Shown here piece by piece: positions 55,561-64,000 of a DNA stretch of 64,000 nt; positions within the stretch are counted from its first letter, which is position 1, and the number at the start of each line of letters is the position of its first letter. The notes below the pieces were generated by a model, which saw only the letters and a program-made list of their open reading frames with translations, did no database searches and had not been told where the DNA came from. The position numbers and the translations under genes were made by a program. The stretch covers positions 372,001 to 436,000 of the forward strand of contig JARGXX010000120.1 of NCBI GenBank assembly GCA_030374765.1, in the 5' to 3' direction. Source of the DNA: Agarophyton chilense. Taxonomy: Eukaryota > Rhodophyta > Florideophyceae > Gracilariales > Gracilariaceae.

Positions 55561-57759
55561 GAGCGTCCAATTGGTTGAGGCAGGGGCTTAAAGAGGGAGG
55601 ATTTGCCTTGTGTCGTCCCTCTAGGAGTTTCCCGATGGGGTTTCCCTTTCTTCTTGAGGATAGGGTTCTTCCACGTGGTCGTCCGTAGGGCCTACAATGA
55701 CGTGGACCTGTGGGGCTTTAATCGGAGTATCCGGCGGCATGGCATAGCGTGAGCTTCCAGGGGTCCCTGTGGTTCGTTGCTGTGCCCTGTTATACATTCC
55801 TCAGGATCTCCGCACCCGGTAATTCTTTTCCTTTAGGGCTAGGAGGTTTTTTCGTGCGTCCTCAGGCAGATACCTCGTACAGTCAAAAGGTTAGGTCACG
55901 GAAAGGCAGAGGAAGCAAGCCCTTGGGGAGCGAACAAAAACGTCCTTGCGGGACGGGAAGGGAGAATACTTGGGTGTGGGTGGTCCAGTGGTCGCTCTAG
56001 TTTCACGGGAGGTATATGGTGGGGGCCCGGACGGAGGAGCACTGAAATTGACCGCGAGGACATCTCCCGAATCGACGTAGTGGAGTGCTGCATCCATGTC
56101 CGACTCCGTGGAGCTAACCAAAAGTGCTTGGTTAGGTTTACGCAATGGAGTTGCGTGTCCTCTGGTTATATCAGCGTTGCGCCTGGAGGTCCTGTAGGTT
56201 TTGCTATAACCGTCGGCGTAGGTAACGAGCCTTCGGAAGGAATTTTGCGGGTTTTCCATGTGGTGATTGCGCCGCCCATTTCTCCGAATGGCAGGGAGCA
56301 ATCCGGTGATGAAGTGGCGTTTAAGCCGATCTTCGGAGAACACGTTTTCACATTGGTAAGCCTTCCCTCATAGGTCGTCTTCGAAAGCCGATTTTGTCAT
56401 GTTGGAGCTCTACCTAAAGGAAAATACTTCCTGGTGGGCATCCATTATAACGTTATCCGTGGCGTAAGTTTCCAACAGGTAATGAAGAACCAGAGGGTAT
56501 GACCTGAGGAGCTCACGGTCTTAAACATCGACGAGGTCAGTTGTGCCAGACAACTTCGAAACCACTCGGTCACGCGCCTGTCCGGTAAGAAAGAATTGGA
56601 AAAGGTACAGAGTGGCACACTCGTGGACACCGTTCTGATCGCATGCCGTACGGAACAAACTGAGAAACGTAAGGACAGCAATGGGATCAAACGCCGAAAA
56701 ATTGTCCGTAATGGTTAGGTGCATCCGTTCGGCCCATTTGGAGACTCTGCGAGCCACCGAACCAGAATAATTCGCGGGCCTGTCGGCCAGCTGGTAATTC
56801 CGGTAGTCTAGAACCATAAGTAAAAGCTCGTTGGTTGTTGTCAGTGGTATGAGGCCTCGAACGGCAGCCTCATCCACTTCCGAGTCAGTCATTTCGGTCG
56901 AGACCGATTCGGAATCACTCGTAACCAAATGGTCTCTTCTTTTGCTACTTCTTTTCTTCTTTCTCCTGCAGTTGCTTCTTTTCTTTCCAGCGGAGTAGGG
57001 ACCTAAAGGGTCGATCTCTTTATCAGATCTGATGGAGCCCTGAGGTCGCAATACCTTATATTGTCCTTTGGGTAGGGCAATCTGTCTCTCATTTAGACGC
57101 AGAGCTTTTCTTCTGCTCCTAGATTGTCCCACCATGGGGCTTTCCTGATGGTATTCCCAGTGAGGGGCGGATAACGCCGCCACTCTTGGGGGTTCGGTAG
57201 GGGGTTGCCATATGGAAGCCGGATGGTTGACTTGTGGAGTGTTCCTGGGGACCGTGTTGCCTGACTGGCTGGTGACTGTTCCTTGAACGGCCTGAATGAG
57301 GGAGTGTAAGAATTGCTCAGACTCCATGACCTTGGGGACGGTTCGCGTAACGAGGTAATCCATATGGTCAGCGATCGCCGTGGCGAGTTGCAGGTCCACA
57401 ATGGCATCCACATGGTCTGAGCAGAGCTCACGGAGACGGGGCCAGAGAAGGTCGGCAAATCCGGCAGGAATATTCTCACTAATTCCTTCGGTCTTACAGG
57501 GTTCTTTTTGTGGTGTTCCTGGCCTAGAGGTGGCCCTGGTGAGGCGTTATCGTAAACGTGCTGCTACCGTGGGTTCGCGACGAATCGTTTTAGGGTCGTC
57601 CATGGAAGTCAGTACTCCTTGCGGCTGGCATCTCGTGCTCCTGCGGTCGCTAACATTATCAACCTGATGTTTAGGCGACATCGTTGGCGTTGCAGTGGCA
57701 GCTGTTCCTTCCGTGGGAGTCCTATGGTCGGGTCGGTTGGGTGTGTTTCCTGCATCCAT
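55561..57759 (-). pseudogene. gag of element C
   Basis: Start proposed at the ATG at 57759 (MDAGNTPNRPDH). The part 56521-57411 is one open frame: DAIVDLQLATAIADHMDYLV, a basic segment KKRSNCRRKKKRSSKRR, acidic SESVSTEMTDSEVDE, and the capsid-like core VLDYRNYQLADRP, DPIAVLTFLSLFRTACDQN, FQFFLTGQARDRVV. Frames change near 57490 and 56520. The region down to 55561 encodes the remaining C-terminal gag with several stops; I did not find a clean zinc knuckle. Confidence 0.78.
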
Positions 57760-57883
57760 AATGGCAGTTGCTTCTGTATTTCTGGACGGTTGGGGAATTA
57801 AACCAAAGGTTAGAATACGGATAGTTCTTCGTTCCAGTGGTCCGATCAATTGTTCCAAAGGTTTCTAAGTCGAGAGACTAAAA

Positions 57884-58328
57884 TGTAACGCAATGACTGT
57901 TGGGTCAGCGTACGGGTCGAGACCGGTGGTAGTGTGGTAAAGCGGGTCCTAAGGTTTAAATCCTTGACGGCGGCACCCCCAGAGTACTTTGTGCAATGCG
58001 CTGGCGTTTACTGCGTAGTACTACAGGTTGGACCTACGGAAACGATGGCTTGAAGACCAAAGGGTGGAACTAATATACCAAAGGGGGTTAATTAATATCC
58101 TAACAGTGCCTACCTTACTCCAAGGGAGAAGCGTCATTCGAGCCAAGTAAATTGTACTGGCGAGGCGCTGAGATATCCTTGGCACTGTAATGCAAATCTA
58201 TTACACTAATTACAATAAATTTATAATCTAAATGAGTCCACCTGAGGTCTGCCCGTCCACGTGTGGCCTGTAAGATACCTCAGGGCCCGGCGGCTTACAG
58301 AGCTCACCGCTATCACCGCTTCTTCACA
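57884..58328. repeat. LTR of element C (right; 5' LTR in coding sense)
   Basis: 445 bp, direct repeat of 48162-48607. On its inner side the minus strand shows AGTCTCTCGACTTAGAA at the same offset as the primer-site candidate of element D. Confidence 0.92.
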
Positions 58329-58795
58329 ACAGGATCCCTTGCCAGGAGGAGCTCGCGGAGAACCGGACCACTGGAACTGATAGACTCCCAAGGGAAAGGT
58401 CCGGAAGTGTTCGACGCGGAGAAATTCGACCCAGATGATTGTGGAAGCGGTACAGTATTGGAGCCAGTGAAAGCCCCCGTTCCACTCGGGTTGTTATTTC
58501 CCGAGGAATTCGGTGCCCGGGGAATGCAGTTGTGACCGTCCAATGGCGGCATCGCTGGGTGGTAGTTGAAAAGGATGGAAAAGTTCGAATCGCTGAAAGC
58601 GCTGTCGTTGGATTCAACTTGAGGGAACTCAACTTTGTGGGGACCCGCTATCACGGTTTGAGACGCCATCTTGGCGCACGTGTTTACAGTAACCTGCGTA
58701 GCGGTATCGTGCACGTGAACACGGCGTTCCCGAGCGTTAAGGAGGGGGAGATATAGTGCAACGCCCTCGGCGATATTCCGGTGTCGGATACTCAT
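58329..58795 (-). pseudogene. antisense ORF of G2, N-terminal third
   Basis: Open from the ATG at 58795 (MSIRHRNIAEGVALYLP) to the LTR of element C at 58328. Ser/Asn/Pro-rich (PNSSGNNNPSGTGAFTGSNT). Removing element C and one copy of the duplication joins it in frame to the part ending at 48161. Combined length is about 646 codons, close to the A/B/C antisense ORFs. The N-terminal thirds of the two lineages share little. Confidence 0.65.
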
Positions 58796-59315
58796 AAGCT
58801 AATATTGATACTCCCGTGCGGGATGCTCTACTTATTGAGGAAAATTTTAGGATTTTGGCGCTATGGTAATGTGGTATATTTAGAAGGCAAGGATCTCCGC
58901 TATAATGAGTCCCCACATGAGAAGAATATTAATTAGAAATGTAGTAATATAATTTGTGGCTCTAGATTTGTTTGTTTAATTTAAATAATTGTTCTATTGG
59001 CCACAGTAGAACAGTACTTTGGCTCCGGCAATCTTGCTGTAGCCATCACTAAGTAAATGGGTACCGTTTTTTCGGCTCTAATTTTGACTGTCTGTGCAGG
59101 ATTTGTACTCCCTTCGGAGGGTATCCGCATTGCAATCAATTCAGTTATCCCACCGGAATCTCGAAAGGAGTGATTCTTACTACACTTTGTGTGTTTTCCT
59201 GTTTCTTTTATTCCTATATTTTAATGTGTGTTACAGGTTTCTTCTCCGCCCTAGTATTGGGTTGTTTCTTGGTTTCTTGTTATTGCTACTACTCCGTTGG
59301 AGTTTCCCCCTTTAT
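58796..59315. other. probable 3' end of G2 and flank; no gene
   Basis: AT-rich. Likely holds the G2 3' LTR, but without a second copy its limits cannot be set. Confidence 0.4.
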
Positions 59316-60900
59316 TTATCCCTTTATTTCACCTAGTTCAAGGGTTAAAGCCATTGCTATCGTACACTTCATACTCTTTTCTATCCTCATTTCCGTGGTA
59401 TATTCTGAACTCTCCGTGGAGTTACGCCCACAGCTCGGAGACACGGAAGGCTCTACCCTGATTTCCTTTAAGAAGGGAGAAAGGCTTCGAACACATTGGG
59501 TGTCTCTTCCCCTCGCGAGGTATTGCACTGCAGTCAGTGAGATAGTATCTGTAGTTATACATCCAGCAGTTGCGGGTAGTTGCAAGACGTTCTCGTGCAA
59601 GTGCATTATGTTGCAGTACTGCGTCACATTCCTTCCAATCACCCACTGCGTAGATCCTTCCACAAAGACAAGCCTGACATTGACAATTTTTCCTGCATCA
59701 GAACGAGCGCTTAAAAAACTTGAGCTAAGTATGCGACGAAACTCACTCTTGTGGTTGCCACTTCCGTATTTCCAGTTTGGACGATCGGCAATTGTGTCAG
59801 AGATCGGGTCCAACTTGCCATTCCAGTCGGGACATACCATGTCCTTGATGACATACAACTCTTTCACGCCAATGCCACTGTAGGGTGCTCCGTCATCAAA
59901 AAGTGGTCCAATAAAATTGTGATAGGGATGGGACTCGTTTCCTAGAGCCGCCATGTTGAAAGAAAGGACATTCTTCTGTTCTATCATTTGCGTTTGCGCA
60001 GCATCATAAGATTTGAATCCAGCCTTGATGAAGCCATCTTCTCTTTGATCTCCAGCCCAGTGTTCAAACTTTCCACATTTGTTGCATTCCGTTCTTCTCT
60101 TCTTCTCTGCCAAATGCTCTGGTGTCATTCTCTGCCTACTGTAGGTAGACCGATTGTTGCTTCTGTTTCTCTGACTGTAGGCGGCGCTACTGCTCAGTTT
60201 ATTCGTCTTCGAACTACCAGAGCCCTGACCTGGGTCGCATTGTCGGAGAACTGAAGCCATCGCACTGTACAGAATGCTCTCCAGAAATGTGCCGGTCGTC
60301 CCATTCGTTTCGAATGAAGAGTTCTTAGGCGCACAATTTGCTAAAACAGACACTCTCTGTGTGTTGTGCCCATCACAATTGGCTAACAATATAAAAGCGA
60401 CGAGAGCTTCCGACAACTTTGCAGCGTCTCCATGGGCGTTAAGTCGTGATACGTTCGCCTGAAACTGTGACTCAAAGTTTTTCACACTTTCGTTGCGGTT
60501 TCTGTTCGTATGCGGCAGCGCCAGAAAGTTCTGATACACTTACGTTACGACTGTGAGCGGATTTCGCATGTAAAAAGCGTTCCGAATGGCGTCTGTGTCA
60601 TTAACGGATTGAATCTTTTCCGAGAGTATCGATTTGCAGATATTTCGAGCGCGACCGTAAAGCTGAGATTGCAAAACGATGCCCATTACTTCTGGCTTGA
60701 ACTTGTAGGGGTTGCTGTCTGCGAGAAGGTTGTGGTACGTCTTCCTTTCAGCCACGGCGGAAGCATACAGTTATTGATTTCCCTTACCATCTGTACAGGG
60801 AACAGTACGAGGATCCCAGGAAAAGTGCGGGCGCGACGGCAGTTCATTAGAGTTTTCCGGGCCCATAACAATAAAAGCGGTAGAACAAACAACACTCGGC
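59316..60900 (-). pseudogene. Ty1/copia-like gag-protease
   Basis: One frame from about 60900 to 59316 with stops near 60770 and 60540. Gag part: FKPEVMGIVLQSQLYGRARN, NESVKNFESQFQANVSRLNA, then a zinc knuckle CNKCGKFEHWAGDQ in which the final C of CX2CX4HX4C reads D. A retropepsin follows with FIGPLFDDGAPYSGIGVKEL, where copia relatives have D-S-G-A. The order gag, knuckle, DxGAP and the gag motifs suggest copia. No integrase or RT follows before 58.8 kb, so the copy is truncated. Confidence 0.65.
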
Positions 60901-61710
60901 GGTGCTACAAACAATACGTTTACTACTCGGCGGTAGTTGTTGGCAGAGGCTCCCTTCTTCTTGCTGCGGTCCTCGCAGACCATACGACTTAAGTAGATTC
61001 TAGACCGCCGATAACCAGGCATATCTAACTCCTTGAAACTCAACTTGGGAAATTTTATGGGCTCTAGAATAAATTTGTTGCCACTAACGTGACGAGAATC
61101 ACCACGAAAAAATTCGTGACATTTTGCTTAGAGGCATTGAAAAGTAGTAAAAGTCACTGGATTTGGCCTGTGATAAAATGGAGCCCATGCATATTGCCTA
61201 CTTTCTTTCTCCTTGCAACCTCTCCTCACTTTCCGAAAACGTAACTCGCTGCGTCCAACTGTTGGTCTTCAACATGTCGCGGCGACAATCGCGCAGAGGA
61301 ACTACCTGGCAGAGTGCCCATGACTGAAATTTTCCTTAACTATGGTGCACAATCGAGCATGCACGATTATAGGGTTCTACGCATCTTTTGCTGCGTACCA
61401 GACCTCATAGCTCTCCTACTTGTGTTACTTGGCGCCTAAAAAACCTCTGGCCGCATATTGTGTTCAAATCTGGTCTCCGGCTCCAAACCCGCACGTTTGC
61501 TACTAGTTAAGCCTGGTTGTCTCGCGCCGGCTTTGCTTCTCCGATCTGCAGAAACCGAGCAGTGTCAACCTCTACCTTTAGTATTGATTACTCTTTGAGA
61601 CTTTGTCACAATCAGTTCGTCTTGGTCTACCCCAGAACCCCTTCTAACCTAGCCCGCCGTCTGCCTTTTGCCACTTTTATCTCGGCGTACCCATGTCATC
61701 TGCGCAAAAC
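60901..61710. other. no gene recognised
   Basis: Possible 5' end or LTR of the copia-like element on the minus strand and 5' flank of the hAT element. No clear repeat limits. Confidence 0.4.
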
Positions 61711-63932
61711 TAACAGGAATCTTTAGGCACTGAGCAGAAGAAGGTAGGCCGCAAGCGAAGCTGGTGGACTGACAAAATCTTTGTTGTCGAAAGGGAATCA
61801 ACGAATGGGAGTGAGTCTCCCAAAAAGAGCATATTCTGCAAGGCCTGTTCATTTACATCTATTTCGTCTACGCCGAATGCAACGCAATCAGGGAGACATC
61901 TCCTCGAATGCAACGGGATAGAAAGCGATGTTAAACAGCGATTAATTGAGCAGCCTCATTTTGCGGCCCATTATCGAAAGCTCGGAAGCACTTCCATGTG
62001 CTTTGGTGTCCCACAGACGCCTAAGAGGCACCACAAACGGGCCAAAATGGGCGCAAGTTCAGGAAAAAACCCGGAGTTGGATAAGGTAGGAAAAAGGGAA
62101 ACTGGTTCGGTAAGCGAAGAGAGTTATGATTCGTACAGAAAGCGTTCAAAACTCAACGAGCTGTTGACATCACTTGTGGTCAACCGTACGCTCTCGTTTT
62201 CGGTTCTGAGTCGAAGAGAAGGCGAGGATGATTTGTCTATCAGCGTGTGAGCGACCGCGTAAAATCTTCCATTACGGCCGGGCTATCGCAGTCTTACGGT
62301 ACGCTAATCTTTGATGGGTGTACTAATTGCAATTCAGAGAGCTTTGTTAACATATTGTTATCCATCACATGGGTCGAGAGGTCGAGAAGAACTTTCTTGC
62401 TTCGATTAGTTTACACAGGGTCCCAGACGTGTAACGCTTCTTTCTATGCTGATGTGGTGGCAAACGTAATGTCACACTATAGAGATATGGAGCGTATTTG
62501 CGCTGTAACAAGCGACAATACCAGTTGTTGCGTGAAAGCGAAAGAAAGAATGGCTGAGAAGTATGATTTTCTGATACCTTGCCGAGACCAAACAAATTTA
62601 GCAAACCTTCTCATGCAGGACATTGGTAGTCTGCCGTGGATCAAAGATATCTTGACTACTGTCTCAACCATCGTATCTGACTTGAGGAACCGCCCCAAAT
62701 TGTACTTTCGCTTTAAAAAATTGAAGGACACCCACAACAACATACTTCGGAACAATGAATATGTGGCGAGCACCCAGGAGCTTGAATCTTACAGCAGAGC
62801 ACTTCCTCCGCATACTGCTGTTTTGCCTGTAAAAATGGCGACTACAAGATTTGCAAGCTCCGAAAGCATGTTGCGATCTTTTCTAAGAGGTAAGGAAGTT
62901 TACAAGAAGCTCGTGAATTGCCCTGACTTTTCGTCCAATCTCTATGGCTCTTGGAACGAAAGCAGACGTATACTTCTTGAGTACTCTGTAAAGGACGGCT
63001 TTTTATACGATAAGTGTCTGGATGTATATCATCTGTTGCGCGTTATTCGGCAGTATCTGCGCGTCTCTTATGATGAAATCTCACTGATTTCTGAGGTGTT
63101 CCCCGCTACGCGACAGATTGAGCAGCAGCTTGAGCAGCTTCCTGTCACTCACATCTATACCGGCGCAAGAAGAGATGGGATGTTGAAGACCTACAGATGC
63201 CGATTAGATGGAACTGGAAGAAGGATATAGCTGTTGGATTCCATACTCTACGTTGCTTACTGTCTCGACATACGCAGCGCCGGTGATGAAATCACCATGC
63301 ATCACTCTTTCATATTGAAGCATATGCGCCTGTTCGTGAATTCAAACGTGTTCCCGTCCACTCAAAAGCTGTGGAGTATGGGTGGGGATGGCGGAGCTGT
63401 ACAGAGCCTCTTTGAAGACTTTTATTTCATGCGACTATCGTGGACTACTGAACTTCAGGGTGAGAATGCACGAGATGTGCTGCTGGCGTACCAAAACCTT
63501 CCTACTGTCTACTGGATACAAACTAAGAACAGATCTCTGCTGCGTGCGTTTGCTCTACGAATTCTGTCTACCAGTCCATCCTCCTCCAGCGTAGAGAGGA
63601 GTTTTAGTATGTAGGGGCGAATCCGAATCCCCATCCGTATTCCCACTCATCCCGAGAAGGTTATTAAGATGATATTTTGTGCCTTTAACAGCTCCTCGTT
63701 TATGTCGAAGAAAGTGCCCGCTGCCAAGCCCGAGAGAACATACACGACTGTCACTACCGCAAATGCAACCATTTCAGCTCTCCCAAATACTCCAAACGTT
63801 TCGTACTTCGGTCCGGACGATTTCTCTGATGAAAATGGCGACTTGGAGGAGGTAATGGACTTGGAGGACGTCAGCGACGCCAACTTTTATCTACCTGATG
63901 TTTCCGAAATGCAGGCTGTCGTGGATGGATAG
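61711..63932 (+). pseudogene. hAT-type (DUF659) transposase, nearly intact
   Basis: The N-terminal frame (61711-62250) carries a BED-like zinc finger: IFCKACSFTSISSTPNATQS then RHLLECNG. After one shift near 62250, a second frame runs to 63932 with only two stops, at 63228 and 63612. The DDE core has D in GTLIFDGCTNCNS and D in AVTSDNTSCCVKA, and a DxL..PC motif as in DUF659 proteins. The dimerisation region reads LRAFALRILSTSPSSSSVERSFS and, past the second stop, HPEKVIKMIFCAFN. An acidic tail follows. A start ATG for the first frame was not found before 61996; an AG acceptor-like site at about 61712 could mark an intron. Terminal inverted repeats were not identified. Confidence 0.82.
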
Positions 63933-64000
63933 AGGTGCAATGAGTCTTAGTTTATGCTCGAGCTTGTGGTCCATCTCGTGAGACAACGCTTCTTCCAAAG

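Larger units (their letters stand above)
48162..58328 (-). mobile_element. Ty3/gypsy chromovirus element C, full-length with TSD
   Basis: LTRs 48162-48607 and 57884-58328, both TGTAACGCAATG...TTCACA. Target duplication GCAGG (48157-48161) versus ACAGG (58329-58333), one mismatch. I count about 27 LTR differences by eye (about 6 percent). On the minus strand it runs gag, protease, RT, RNase H, integrase, chromodomain; on the plus strand an antisense ORF sits between the chromodomain and the 3' LTR. Stops and shifts in all genes show it is inactive. It interrupts the antisense ORF of G2, whose frame reads through the joined flanks. Confidence 0.93.

Noticed and set aside
59170-59883. 237-codon plus-strand frame with a hydrophobic N-terminus
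   Set aside because: Lies opposite the copia-like gag-protease frame, which has recognisable motifs. The apparent membrane segment is the AT-rich flank.

Overview
The window reads as nuclear DNA of a eukaryote, most likely a florideophyte red alga of the Chondrus crispus type. That assignment is an inference from three things: a secreted protein with a hedgehog-type Hint domain, a GC-rich island of intronless genes, and a surrounding sea of nested, decayed LTR retrotransposons and DNA transposons. Nothing bacterial was seen (no operons, no CRISPR array).

Only one region looks like ordinary host genes. Between about 29.3 and 36.9 kb lie a CLASP/TOG-type microtubule-associated protein (+), a PH-domain plus CAMK-type protein kinase (+) and a secreted Hint-domain protein (-). 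A decayed C2H2 zinc-finger reading frame with a TATA box upstream lies at 26.4-27.2 kb.

The rest is mobile DNA. 1-7.47 kb: Ty3/gypsy chromovirus copy A (+), followed by an antisense ORF set (aORF). 9.43-10.73 kb: a complete Tc1-type transposon with an open transposase gene and IR/DR ends. 12.8-16.4 kb: a PIF/Harbinger transposase pseudogene (-) split by a 2,390-bp LTR element (E) with identical 300-bp LTR lengths and a TAGAC target duplication. 17.3 kb: a pogo-like fragment. 18.08-25.47 kb: Ty3-like element D, with 887-bp LTRs, a GTTGT duplication, gag-pro on the minus strand and a Harbinger-like transposase where RT-RNaseH-integrase should be; its right LTR carries a 1,179-bp TGT...ACA insertion flanked by GCAAT. 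39.29-41.87 kb: an LTR joined to a second aORF copy. 41.9-48.16 kb plus 58.33-58.8 kb: a second chromovirus lineage (G2), interrupted by the 10.2-kb element C (48,162-58,328), a chromovirus with 446/445-bp LTRs and its own aORF. 59.3-60.9 kb: a copia-like gag-protease pseudogene. 61.7-63.9 kb: a nearly intact hAT (DUF659) transposase pseudogene.

The most interesting observation is the aORF: a protein of about 650-690 residues encoded antisense between the chromodomain and the 3' LTR. It occurs in two diverged chromovirus lineages, has no domain I recognise, and carries a basic, nuclear-localisation-like motif near its C-terminus in the A/B/C copies. All copies here are broken, so function is unknown.

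Pseudogene limits are approximate because frames are interrupted. Homology statements come from reading translations by eye, not from database searches.
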